Below, one piece after another: positions 47,732-58,502 of a DNA stretch of 64,000 nucleotides. Every line of letters starts with the position of its first letter. Within the stretch, counting starts at the first letter, position 1. This DNA comes from Bostrychus sinensis (taxonomy: Eukaryota > Chordata > Actinopteri > Gobiiformes > Eleotridae). Both the position numbers and the translations under genes were made by a program. The notes beneath the pieces are model-generated. The model was not told the origin of the DNA. It did no database searches and was given only the letters and a program-made list of their open reading frames with translations. The stretch covers positions 28,999,403 to 29,063,402 of the forward strand of contig CM036243.1 of the NCBI GenBank assembly GCA_020698575.1, written 5' to 3'.

Positions 47732-48438
47732 CCATATTTTACAGACTATAAGTCACTCTTTTTTTTCATAGTCTGGCTAGGGGTGCGACGTAAACTCAGG
47801 TAGGACTTATATATTAAAATATTTCAGGTGTTGGTTAGAGGGCACTCTAGGCTTGTGTACCAGAATCTGCTGCAACTGTACCACTGACAATTTAAAATGT
47901 AAACATTACCGCTAACAACTTAGGCTATAAAGACAACTGAGAAAGACTGGAATAACTGGAAATGGAACTGATGCTGAGTCTGACGACAGCCACGCAGAGG
48001 AGGAAGCGGCGCTTCGTCTACCTCCGGAGTTGGCGGAGTTGTTCAGAAGCGACACCGAGGAGGAAGAATTTAAAGGATTTAGCGATTAGGAGTGAGATCG
48101 CGAGTTTGGTGAACTTGTTATATTATGTTCTTTATGCTATAGTTATGTGAATAACTGTTAATATATTATGTTAACATACGAGACACCTATTCAGTTCATT
48201 GTTTATGCTTCATGTAGCTGAATAACCATCAATGTGTTACATTAGCAAACCGTACACCTATTCATCCTGTTGTTCTCTGTTCTATTCTTACTATAACTTG
48301 CCTTTCAAGATGAAATGTCTGTTCTTTGTGTCAGATTTTGTGAAATAAATTTCCCCCCAAAAATGCAACTTATATATGTTTTTTTCTTCTTCATTATGCA
48401 TTTTTTGGATAGTGCGACTTATAGTCCGGAAAATACGG
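47732..48438 (+). mobile_element. TA-flanked pogo/Tigger-like element remnant
   Basis: TA lies on each side of inverted ends CCATATTTTACAGACTATAA (left) and the reverse of CCGTATTTTCCGGACTATAA. The interior at about 47963-48089 reads TDAESDDSHAEEEAALRLPP, then ELAELFRSDTEEEEFKGFSD and a stop, the acidic tail of a transposase; the catalytic part is absent. Assignment to the pogo/Tigger group rests on the TA site and the acidic FKGFSD end. Confidence 0.65.
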
Positions 48439-49352
48439 TAATTAGCTTGTTTTACATAGTACTTAAAATATACTTCACAAACAGTACTTGAACACCTGAG
48501 GAAATGTATCTAGTTACTGTTGCTAAACAAACACACACAGAGCCCAGAGCCTGGTCTGTGGAGATCTCCCACCGCTGACAGTGAGCTTCCTCTTGTCATT
48601 ATTCACATCTCCATTTGTTCTTCAAATAGAGCGGTGAGATGCTAATGCTGCCGCGGTTTATATCACCAGAAGACGTAACTGGCCGTCCTTGTGGAGGGCC
48701 CCGTGTCGGTGCTGAACAAACATATTTACACAAGCGTAATTATGAAGACAGATCGCAAAAGTGGAGCATTTCTATATAAGGCACGGGGCGTCTAGTGTGC
48801 AGTGCATCTGTTGGTCCAGAGAATTGGGATTTACACAAGTTTTGCACAGGCATTTGAGCTGTACAGAGCTTATTCATTAAAACAGCATCTTATTAAAAAG
48901 ACACAAGGACTTTTTTTATACCGTTAAGGACAAAAACAGCAAATAACGCTCTCATAATAAATCAGTTGATGTAAACAGATATTACATTAGACACATTTTA
49001 TAGATGTTTAGGAAAATAATGGAGAAGTTAGGTGCTGATTTTTTACATAATCTATTACATCGTCCACGCCAGGGATTACAGGTGGGAATTAGAAATTAAT
49101 GTTTAATTGTACACACCATTAAATAAAACAAAAGATCAGTCCCAATATATGCTAATCATGAGCATTAGCGTCAGCCTTAAATTGTTCAGATACATACAAA
49201 ATATACACACTATGATAAGTATTAGCTTGACTGTTACTACTTAACTCTTGTGCCCCAATTTTAAAAGTTACATTAATACTGTAATAAGTGACAAAAGAGT
49301 CTCCGTCACAAAACAGAATAAAAAATGCTAACAATCTTTTTTTGGCATGAAT
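48439..49352. other. sorcs1 intron with a unique-looking block
   Basis: 48540-48790 is non-repetitive and GC-balanced (CCACCGCTGACAGTGAGC, GCTGCCGCGGTTTATATCAC) and could be conserved noncoding DNA. The rest is AT-rich. No exon supported. Confidence 0.35.
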
Positions 49353-49884
49353 TTTTTAATCAACTTGTGCCCTGATCATAAATATCAAATATTTCATTAT
49401 TTTGGGAATTTTAACCTTTTTTATTCCAGCGTATGTATCCCGTATGTGTCCCTACAAAAAAAATAAATGTTGGTAATCTCTGGCAGACCAATTAATATTC
49501 TCAATGCAAATTTAATTGGTCTGCCAGAGATTACCAACATTTATTTTTTTTGTAGGGATAATTTTTTCCCTGTGCTATGTACAATCTAAACACCAACTCC
49601 AATTAGAACCCATTCAAACTGATTTTAACTTTTTGGTACTACAAAAAAAAAATCCCCAACTCCATCTAAATAAATGTTGGTGATCTTTGAAAGACCCAAG
49701 GCTGTAATAACCCCCCCCCTAAAAACAACAACAACATTGCATTTGAGAATAGTGAAAATATTTAATTGTTTGTGTGTTTTTGTTTTTTATAAATTGCGAT
49801 GCTATTACATACACTGGGCATAAAAGGGTTACAATTCTGAAAATAATTAAATATTTGGTATTTGTGATCAGGGCAGAACTTGAT
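49353..49884. mobile_element. Foldback element with nested inverted repeats
   Basis: Outer arms of about 85 bp (49353-49440 against 49798-49884) share TAATCAA-TT-TGCCCTGAT, CAAATATTT-ATTATTTT and more. Inside lies a perfect hairpin, 49449-49495 with 49512-49558 (47-bp arms, 16-base loop). No coding sequence. Confidence 0.9.
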
Positions 49885-50149
49885 TAAAATATACAACACA
49901 CAAAAAAATTTATACAATTTCTATGATGAACACTTTTGTCACTGAACAGGAGCAACATAAATTTTGTTGTGTGAGTGTAAAAATAAAGTAATATTAGATT
50001 TGTGTTTAGAAAGTCAAAGATAGGCTTTAGAAACACTTCCTGGTCTCATGTGTCTAGGTAGAGCCCTGAGACCGAGCGTTTTGAGCTCTTGAGAAGCGAA
50101 CGGGCTCAGCAAACAGGATAAATTAATGAAACCAAATACTTCTCCAGGC

Positions 50150-50222
50150 ATGTTTTTGATATGGAAACATTATAGCATAATTAAAAGCTCAAAAAGCTGA
50201 TTTAGCAAAATAGGGGCTTTAG
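50150..50222. repeat. Right end of a 9130-type repeat
   Basis: CTCCAGGCATGTTTTTGAT, then ATTAAAAGCTCAAAAAGC and AAAATAGGGGCTTTAG match the 9130-9466 family. Confidence 0.6.
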
Positions 50223-50564
50223 CTTTGATTGTGTACCTGCGGTGAACTGGCCCTGTACTGTAAACACTGTGCATTGATTTACTTTAGAAGTTGAAAAAGT
50301 TTTGAGCAAAAGTAAATGATATCCACACCTCAGTGGCCATCAGTAATTAACTCTGTATATCTGACACCTCAGCATTTTGTACAATCGGTTTCAAAGCTGA
50401 TTAACAAGGCCACCATTTTTTTATTTTATTTTGCAACCTGGTTCTGCACAGAAATAATGATTGCGTATTTTAGAGCAGAGGAGTCAGCAACCTACTTAAT
50501 TACAAATGGGCAGAGGTGTAAAGAGTATAGAGAAAGCGTGGAGGACGAGAGTCTTTGGGGGTAC

Positions 50565-50698
50565 CTCGGTGTTATTTCCAATCCACCAGATGTAGGTGAC
50601 CGTTCCCACTTGGCTCGGCCACAGCACCGCAGTCAGGTTCACTTCCTTATTCCTCACCGCCACAAAGGGAGCCGAGAGATGGATATACTCCAGCTGAC
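50565..50698 (-). CDS. sorcs1: sorcs1 exon e: PKD / second Ig-like domain
   Basis: 134 bp, acceptor cgagcag|GT, donor ACCGAG|gtaccc. It encodes (C)QLEYIHLSAPFVAVRNKEVN, then LTAVLWPSQVGTVTYIWWIGNNTE. VLWPSQVGT and WW-GNNTE separate SorCS1 from SorCS3, which has VVWPSQLGT and WWFGNST. The length of 44 codons plus a split Cys equals that of the mammalian exon layout inferred from the protein. Confidence 0.96.
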
Positions 50699-50811
50699 CT
50701 GCTCGGGAACACAGATACATCATGGAGTTAGTCCCAAGAAATGCAAAAGCCAAAGGAAAACTCTTATGCTACCAAATTGACTCTAATATTTTCTAATATG
50801 TGTATTGTGTA

Positions 50812-51205
50812 ACTAAGGATTAACTGGAACTAAACCAGAACCAAAGCCGGTTTAAACCTGGACTAAATAAGGACTAAACCAAGACCAAACCAGGTCTAAA
50901 CAAGGACTAAATGTGGATTAAATCAGGTCTAAACCAGGTCTAAACAAGGACTAAATGTGGATTAAATGCAGATTAAATCAGGTCTAAACCAGGTCTAAAC
51001 AAAGACTAATCTGGTTTAAATCAGGTCTAAACCAGGGCTAAACAAGGACTAAACAAGGACTTAATCAGGACTAAATCAGGTCTAAACAAGGACTAAACCT
51101 TGTCTAAACCAGGATTTAACCAGGTCTAAATCAGGACTAAACTAGAACTAAACCAGTTCTAAATCAGAACTAAACAAGAACTAAATTTGGCCTCAACCTA
51201 ACACG
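50812..51205. repeat. CTAAACCAGG minisatellite, third locus
   Basis: Units such as GTCTAAACCAGG and GACTAAACAAGG in tandem, the same family and orientation as 10420-11330. Flanking hAT ends were not recognised here. It starts 114 bp upstream of exon 50565-50698. Confidence 0.9.
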
Positions 51206-53715
51206 ATGGACCTTGTTATTTCTAAAATTCTGTGTATGGCCTTGTGTGTGTTTACTATTTTTCCAAGTTTCATCCTTTACTGCTATGAGTAACTTTAAAT
51301 CAAGGTTTTTCCTTCTATTTTCAACCACCTATCCTATTGTTATACTATCCCCCCGTGCTCTGCAGTTGTTTGAGAGCTTTTATATACAAATAAAAATAAA
51401 TATATATATACTTTTCTTACGAGAGTCATGGTCAAATACACACATAGAGAGGAATAGCTTTTTTCAATATACAAGGGCCAGAGATGTGGGATAAAAAAAT
51501 GGAAGAATAGTTTGATAATCAATACTATTTCAGCAACCATATCAAAGAAACAGTCTTTGCATTTGGCTGTCTTGGGAAAAAAATAAATAAAAAGTAAAAC
51601 TGCAAAGCTTCATGTTTATGTTTCTACATGTGCCAAGAATAGACAAACTTAAAGGGTCTATGTTCAACTTTTCTGAGCTTTATACCATGTTATAATGTTG
51701 TTACCTCATCAAAAACAGACCTGGAGTTGTGTTTTGCTACATTCACGCATGTTTAAGTAATCCTTTATTCTCTGACATGGCCTTTCTGAGGCTTCAAAAC
51801 ACTTGGTTCCAGGAAGCACTGACCAGTCAACAAGCCCTCTACCTCCAGTCTGCTCTCATTCATTTATCCCCCAAAAATGTGTACAGCTCAGTTTCCACTG
51901 ATTCCTCACAGCTGTTTTTCATTTTGTAGTAAAGTGGCATCATAGAAAAAGCTGAAGGAAGTCAAGTGTTTTCTTTCTTTGATTATGTTCAAAAGTACCG
52001 CAACACTCTGCTGCCCTCTGGTGGTCGACCAAGATTGGTTTAAAAATATGAATAAAAAGCATAACATAGCCCCTTTGGAGGTCATATATTTTGCTTTTCT
52101 CTTAGCTTTTTGAAATAATTTTGGACCTGTAGGGACCTCAGGGCCTTGGCAGACTAAACCAATCATGAATGAAACAAAACACAATGCTTTTTAAATTATA
52201 GAAAGCTCAGAAAAGCCAGGCTTAACATAACAGCCTCAACAACTTCATGTTTTTTTGCTTCTTTATCACAATGCATTGACTGAAAAAATATCAGGTTTTA
52301 TGTTATATGGCTTACGAACACAAATATAGAATAAGGAAGCTTATAGGTGTGGGGGGTTTGTTCATAATTCTCTCCTGCACTCGGCTGTTGGTTGCCATCT
52401 GTGTGTTATTTTTCATTTGCAGGTACTCCTGAGGACGCGGTAGCTCTATTTGTACGGCTGGCACATAGGATTGACAGATTGGTAGGGGCAGCGGCACTCC
52501 CTGATCAATAAGTCAGCTCGGTTACATCTGTCACCAAAACCCTGGAGGCCCGCTGGTCAGTCTTACACATTACTGCCGCAGTTTCCATAGGCCTAGATCC
52601 GGATCCCAGGCATAAGCCAACTGGAGCCAGAGTGTAATGGGATTTGTTCTATCTGACTTGTTTGTTTGGATACGGGAGGGGAGCATGCTCTGTGAAGAGA
52701 TAAAGTACAAAATGTGTGACTGTGTACATGCTGACAGACGCAATTCTGCTCAATGTGATAAAGAATGGAAAACTGGGGAATAGCTGAATGCATAAAAAGA
52801 AAAAAAAACTCCAAGAGACTCGTATCTGAATAAATGCACATCACACAGCTTAGGAAAGTGTGAATGCAAGTTTCTGCTAGTGCGATAGGAAAAACCGATG
52901 TGGTCAGGTCAACATATTCGGAAAGTTTTTTCAAGATATCAGCACTGCAGCTCAAAATGTACTTCCTAAAAATAAAAACCTACTTTGTAATATGTTTTTT
53001 TTTGGTATTGTGAATTGAACTGAATGTTAAATTGTAGTGAATCTTTAAGTCAAAATAAAATACGAAGGTGGGATGTGCTGTTTTTTATGACATTTCATGC
53101 CAAAGTTGCAAACTGCAAGGCCACACCCTATACATTTTCTTTCACTAATATCTGAATGTACTATGGTAGCCCTAGAGGGACACGGTGTCTCTGAACAACT
53201 TAGTAACACTTTAGTATTATTTTATGGAAGGACTGACTTCGCTTCAAGTGCTCACTTTGTCTTTTCTGGGCTGTTGTAAGCACCGATAGTAATGATGAAG
53301 ATGGAGTGATGGAGTTATTTTCTTTTTTCAAGTAAAAATTGTATTGTATTGTATCTCTACAATGTGTTGTCGTTCTCATTTTGTAAAAACAGCCTCCACT
53401 TTTTCCCCTCGAGCACATTGTCCTTGATCTTGTATCTTTTAATTCCCGACTTAACACTGTGCTTAAAACACGTGTCTCTACAAATGATGTCTAAACATAG
53501 ACGGCTACGATCCTGATGACCTCCACTCTTTAAAATGTTCATGATTTTTCTTTTTAATTTCCAAACTAAAAATTTCAAGTTTGTTTTCTGAGGGAAAGAT
53601 GGTGACTCTGTTGACCTACTTCACTGTCAATAAACAGTTATCTTTTTTGTTGATTTTATTTGTTTCTGCCTATTATATTTCTGTCTTTCAGGAGAATAGC
53701 ATTCCATTCACTTAC
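51206..53715. other. sorcs1 intron, dispersed-repeat traces, no gene recognised
   Basis: 51645-51730 (AAAGGGTCTATGTTCAAC, ACCATGTTATAATGTTGTT) and 52065-52220 are diverged 9130-type repeats. CTCTGCTGCCCTCTGGTGG at 52003 is a widespread repeat word. Confidence 0.5.
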
Positions 53716-53904
53716 ATGTGACGTGCAGGTAGAGCACAGCAGTCTCTGAGCCCAGGCTGTTCTCTCCGGTCGCCAGTCACTTTGTAGATGCCCACAGCTT
53801 TATAAATGTGTTTGATGCCGTCTTCTATGGAGCTCACGTTGGAGTAGGTCAGGGCATGTCCGTCGCCGAAGTCCAGTGTGATGCTTGTCCTCGCCCCAGT
53901 CGCC
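53716..53904 (-). CDS. sorcs1: sorcs1 exon d: PKD domain, two apparent +1 frameshifts
   Basis: Acceptor gttcag|GGC, donor ACAT|gtaagt-type. The centre reads TSITLDFGDG, then IEDGIKHIYKAVGIYKVT, and the end NSLGSETAVLYLHVT, all typical of the SorCS1 PKD domain, including the DFGDG loop. The three blocks lie in three different frames. The exon is 189 bp, whereas the neighbours and the human protein layout require 187. The extra bases fall at a GGGG run near 53890 and at a GG near 53772. This may be an assembly indel error or a real lesion. No other candidate exon exists nearby, and both splice sites are intact. Confidence 0.85.
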
Positions 53905-54289
53905 CTGAACCGAAACAGCAGGAGGAATGTGCAGGAAATGAAAAAGTATGGTCAAAAGGACTTTATGTATAGAAGAGGAAGACTGAGGCTGTAGCTGGAT
54001 TTGAGCACTTCATCAAGCAGGTGACGAGTACATACTGTAGGTGTATGCATATTGTCAAATGCATAAACATGAACAGTGTGCAGTTGTGATCAACTATGGA
54101 TGTGCATGTTGAGATTCATACTTATTTATTAGCTGTATCTGATTGTGAAGACTTGTGTGGCCTGCACAAAAGACGTCATACTTTTTTACATAAAGCCAGA
54201 ATGAAGCATACACTATGGGAACAGTCTTGTTGCAGTGTCGAGGGTAGGATCATCAATTGAGCTTTTGAGTGACTGAGATTCGTATACCA

Positions 54290-55143
54290 AATAGAGGTGG
54301 GATAAAGAATTATTTTTCTGATGCATCGATAGTTTATTTTAAAAAGATTCTGAATCGATTCAGAAAAGCTAATGAAGACTTCTGTAAAGCAGGGGTCTCC
54401 AACCTGTAGCTCTCAGCCACTTTCCAAGAAGCTCCCCAATAACTTTATGAATTCTATGAAAGATTGATTTGTCAAATTTGATTTATCACTTGGCAAACCA
54501 ACTTGTGAATGTATTCAATCAAAGGTGCATGGCCCCTTCGTGTACAATAGTAACAGGCTATTATTCCCCAATTAGTTAAGTCAAAACAGTTACTTGATGA
54601 ATTTGTAGTGATACGAGCTCGAGTACGGTATTTTCAGATTGAGCAAATAGAGTTTGCATTCACAAATGTAATGATGAGTGTGAGTCACTGTACACAGATA
54701 CAAAATTCATATGCAGTGAACTAAATATTTCTTGTTTTAATTTAAAACATGAGGAAGCTCTCAGAGACAAAAGTAGCTCTCAGAGGAAAAAATAGGTTGG
54801 AGACCCCTGCTATAAAGACTACAAATTATTAAAGTTGGCTATGTCCAGTACAAATCTTATGCTACTGGGTTGCAAAGAGTCAGCTCTGGCAAATGCTAAC
54901 AGAATTTGCTGCAGCAAGGTATCAATTATTCAGGTCTCTAGTTTTGGTTTGTGGAGTAGAAAGTGTTTAAAATTGCATTTCAGATATAAAAGATACAATT
55001 AAAATGAATTATTGTTGAAGAATTAATGCTTACATTAAGAGGTGTCTGATGCATCGATGAATCAATGCATCGCTTTTGAATCGAATCAGTGGGCCTCTGA
55101 ATCAAAATCAAATTGAATCATCCAAAGATTCCCATGCCCTAAT
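54290..55143. mobile_element. Old DNA-transposon remnant split by a younger hAT element
   Basis: GAGGTGGGATAAAGA with ATGCATCGAT near the left and ATCGATGAATCAATGCATCG with CCCATGCCCTA near the right are inverted. The 54390-54809 element sits inside. Confidence 0.55.
54390..54809. mobile_element. hAT-type element with CAGGGGTCTCCAACC ends
   Basis: Perfect 15-bp inverted repeats CAGGGGTCTCCAACC / GGTTGGAGACCCCTG. CTGTAAAG and CTATAAAG flank it, an 8-bp duplication with one change. Non-coding. Confidence 0.93.
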
Positions 55144-55167
55144 ACCAAAAAGCACTGTGGAGGCGTA

Positions 55168-55560
55168 CACTGATCAGGCATAACATTATGACCACTGACA
55201 GCTGACGTGAACAACACAGATAATCTTTTCATTATGATACCTGTTAGTCTAGTCCCATTGACTGATAAAAAGATAATCTGTATTGTTTATTATTAGGCAG
55301 CAAGGGAATCATTTTGTCCTACAAGTTAATAGGAAAAATGGGCAAGCATAGTTATTTTTAAGTGAGTTTGACTAGGGCCAAATTGTGATGGCTAGATCTG
55401 ATCCAAAAAATAAACTGCTGTACCTCAGATTGAATGAAGAACTTAGTGCTAGTTGTGATAGAAAGGTGTCAATAGCATGGGGCTGCATATTAATCCACAA
55501 CACGTGACATTATGACCACTATTAATAGGCAGGTGTTATGGTGTTATGCCTGAGTGGTGC
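55168..55560. mobile_element. Tc1-type non-autonomous element (CACTGATCAGGCATAACA)
   Basis: Starts after a TA with CACTGATCAGGCATAACATT and ends GGTGTTATGCCTGAGTGGTG, the inverted counterpart. The interior repeats ATTATGACCACT. A fragment of the same family lies at 59805-59860. Confidence 0.85.
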
Positions 55561-55651
55561 ACAGTGAGGAAGTGGTATCCATACTGCAGCATCATTTAAT
55601 AACATTTCCCCGGTGTGACTTTGCTATAGGTCGTATCTGAAAACAGCTTAC

Positions 55652-55823
55652 CTCCTCCAGAAACACGAGGAAGGTGACATTAGAGCCGACCGCAGCTGTG
55701 AGGGCGCCCTCGCTGGTGACCAGGTGGAGACCTCTGGGAGCCTGAACGGGACAGGGCTGCCTTCGGGCCGTGTACTCCGAGCTCACTCCCGCGGTGCAGT
55801 TATTAGACACCACTTTCCTGTAG
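55652..55823 (-). CDS. sorcs1: sorcs1 exon c: start of PKD region
   Basis: 172 bp, acceptor ccctacag|C, donor GAGGAG|gtaagc. It encodes (G)YRKVVSNNCTAGVSSEYT, then CP--APRGLHLVTSEGALTA and NVTFLVFLEE, closely matching the linker and first strands of the SorCS1 PKD region. The Asn-Cys-Thr and Asn-Val-Thr triplets are possible N-glycosylation sites. It leaves in phase 0. Confidence 0.95.
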
Positions 55824-56346
55824 CTGTAGGGTGAACGCACACAAGGCAGCTTCATTAGTGGAGATTTAGGTCATAGCCAACAAGTGTTTACGTTGATCAG
55901 AGCGCGTTCGGCAAAGCTTTCACACTTTCGTCGCTTCTCTATGGGCTCAGTGGAGCAGCCTCTTCACGCCGTGGCAGTCTGCTCCTCTTTTGTGCTGAGT
56001 GCTGTTCGTGAGCTGCGGCTCTGAAAGCTCTACGTAAACAACATGCCCTCTGACAAGAGATGTGTCAACTGAAAATAATCTCTCTTTTTTCAATCAAAGA
56101 GCAACACTCCACATCTTTCAGACTTTTTAAAGCATCTTTACTCTATGACTTTTTTTATGTTATACAATATAATATTTAACTTTCTTCCCATTGCAGACAT
56201 TTTGGATACTTTGGGGATATAGTTACTTTACCCAAATGCAAGGATTTGGATGAATAACAGAGCAGGGTGGCTTCCTCTCACCGTCCAAAGACATGCAGTG
56301 AGGTGAACTGGTGACCCTAAATTTCCCCTAGTGAATGAATGTGAGA

Positions 56347-57189
56347 AGTACTGACCGATACTCTACATCTAAAAAGGATCTGCTACACTTTAAACTGAGA
56401 AACTAGAGGACTTTGAACGAGTGATCCTTTAAACCAGTGGTTCCCAACATTTTTTGTCTTGTGTGCTCCTGGGCTGTTTCGTTATACCACGAGCACCCCA
56501 TAACTTATACGTGTTGATAATTCGTCAAAAAGATGTATAAAAAAAGACTATTGTAAATACTAATTCTCATGCATTTTTTTTCCCCTTTAAACTCAACTTG
56601 ACAATAAAAAATAAAAATATGCCTGTCTTTAAAATTACAATATAAAATTATAACAATATGAACTCTGATTAAACTTAAATCATTTTACTTTATATTTTAT
56701 GTTTTAAAAAGAAGATTAAAAAAATAAAAAGTATATGTTTTATTAAAGTCAACTTGTATTAAATTCACAAAAAAGAAAAAAAAAGAAAATGTCATTAAGT
56801 CTTTGAAAGAAGCTATTGTCTATTGTATTATCTAACAAAATAAAATATTCAAATCATATTTTTTATCATAAATTTCAATAGTTCAGTATAAAAAGATAAA
56901 TATTTTTATTATCTATTCAAGGAAGTAAATTATAAAATATTCCACATACTCTTTGCAAAGTGCTGGCATACCCCTAAGAGTCCCCGTACCCCTGGTTGGG
57001 AAACGCTGCTTTAGACTACAAGATGGCACCGTTGGGGATGAGGGAACGATGTGGGCAGGGAGGGTGTTTTGTTTATTCATTTAGTTTATTTTACTTTTTG
57101 TGTTTTTGCTTCATATTTTTGTGTTTTGGTCTTGTTTGTTTCTTGCAAAAATGAAGCCTCTGAGGCGAACGCAGTCACCTTATGTGTGA
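56347..57189. mobile_element. Insertion in the SINE-like repeat, 10-bp duplication
   Basis: GAATGTGAGA is duplicated at 56337-56346 and 57190-57199. The inserted DNA contains CAAGATGGCACCG (57021), reminiscent of LINE L1 5' regions, and the hAT element 56435-57008. Identity unresolved. Confidence 0.65.
56435..57008. mobile_element. hAT-type element with CAGTGGTTCCCAAC ends
   Basis: Left CAGTGGTTCCCAAC, right GGTTGGGAAACGCTG; flanks CTTTAAAC / CTTTAGAC (8 bp, one change). Same family as 36703-37791 and 59978-60701, but with an AT-rich filler instead of the minisatellite. Confidence 0.9.
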
Positions 57190-57404
57190 GAATGTGAGAG
57201 TAAATGGTTGTCTGTCTGTGTGTCTCTGTGGCAGCTCTGCGATAAACCGGCCACGGTCCAGGATGTACCCCGCCTAAGGCCCATAGTTGCTGGGATAGGG
57301 CCTGCGACTCCAAACAGAAACAAACAGAATATCAGATGAATGAATATAACAACCATATGGGTGCCTCCGTGAAATTTTAACAATGTGTGGAGGGAGATGA
57401 GACG

Positions 57405-57505
57405 AGTAGGTCAGTAAGCAGAGCCATTTGACCCCTAACAAGAAGGTTGGCAGTTCAATCCCCACCACCGGCACTTGCATACTGCCACTGTGTCCTTGGG
57501 CACCT
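57405..57505 (+). repeat. SINE-like fragment with tRNA-type box B
   Basis: GTCAGTAAGCAGAGCC and AAGGTTGGCAGTTCAATCCC resemble A and B promoter boxes, followed by ACTTGCATACTGCCACTGTG and TGTCCTTGGGCAC, a common fish repeat. It does not fold as a tRNA. Confidence 0.55.
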
Positions 57506-58388
57506 CACCATCCATATGTATGCATGTATTTTGATAAGGAAGATTGAGAAGAATGTAGTGTATAATTCGTAAGACGATGATATGAGCTGTTCTTTGACAA
57601 ATCTAAATTATTATTATTCCTAAAAGTATACAATGTTAGCCTGGTCAGACGGACTTTCTCAGCCAAGTAAAGTGGGTCAAGAACCCCTCACACCAAAACA
57701 AGTTTCCACAAAAATCTATACCACCCACAAAAAGATTTATGCAATGTTTTCTTTCTCTTTCCCTATATCTGAAGCAGTTTGTGTGCTTACTTCAATAAAC
57801 TTACGTTGGCGGTAAATTGATTATTTTTCTTGTCTTTTCCACTGCCTTAAATGTTGAAAAAACTACAAACCAAACTCTGACATTGGTGATAAAATGTTCT
57901 TAAAATGATCTTCTGAATAGTTTAATCAAAAAACATTTAAAAGAGCGTGTTGGTCAGGAGTCTTTTAAAACACACCTCAAGGTCCCTGAAGTGGCTTTCA
58001 GTGAAGCATAGCAGTGTTTTATTCCTCCTTATCCTTGCTTAGATTTGACTGACAAACCTCTTTGGTCATAAACTACTATTTAAAAGTGAGCCTTTATGAA
58101 CTCCTCCATTTTGGACCTCTTTCAAAACCATGTCATTGCCTTAAAATACTGCTTCACCTTCACTTCATCCGATTATTAGCGCAAGGCTTTCTTTTTTTTC
58201 TTCTCCGTCCTGGGTCATCATTGTTTTGCTAAAGTGGACGTTTGATTATTCAGCCCACATTTCCCTTCAGTCTGTCCTCACCGTCCCTGAGAAGCTAATT
58301 AATCGAAAATGCGCCATTCGCTTCGGAGTTTTGAGAGTCGTTGCCGGGAGCGTCCGTGTGCTGGTTTCCGCTTTGAGCTGGCACTTAC

Positions 58389-58502
58389 CCGGTGCTGTTG
58401 AGAAAAGTCATCCCCGTGGTGCAGCTCCTGGACATCGACGACGGATGGAACCAAAAAGCCAGTGTGCACTTGCCGTTGGTGCGTCTTTCGTAGCCATAAT
58501 CA
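58389..58502 (-). CDS. sorcs1: sorcs1 exon b: end of cysteine-rich module
   Basis: 114 bp, acceptor ttttccag|T and donor CCGG|gtaagt. It encodes (C)DYGYERRTNGKC, LAFWFHPSSMS, then TFLNSTG, colinear with the SorCS1 segment that follows the VPS10 propeller. The entry phase fits exon a, and the split Gly codon (GG|C) fits exon c. One change stands out: where the family has a DCSLGQSY-type stretch, this exon has SCTTGMTF, so a conserved Leu-Gly pair is not kept. Confidence 0.94.

Larger units (their letters stand above)
56270..57310 (+). repeat. SINE-like repeat split by a nested insertion
   Basis: The first half (CACCGTCCAAAGACATGCAG ... GAATGTGAGA, to 56346) and second half (GAATGTGAGAGTAAATGG from 57190 ... 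CCACGGTCCAGGATGTACCC ... GGGATAGGG) make one common fish repeat when joined. Confidence 0.8.

Noticed and set aside
53716..53904. sorcs1 as a pseudogene because of frameshifts in one exon
   Set aside because: Eleven other exons are intact with correct phases and splice sites, and the excess is two single Gs at G runs.
57405..57505. A tRNA gene
   Set aside because: Box A and B-like words are present, but no cloverleaf can be formed and the sequence continues as a common SINE-like repeat.
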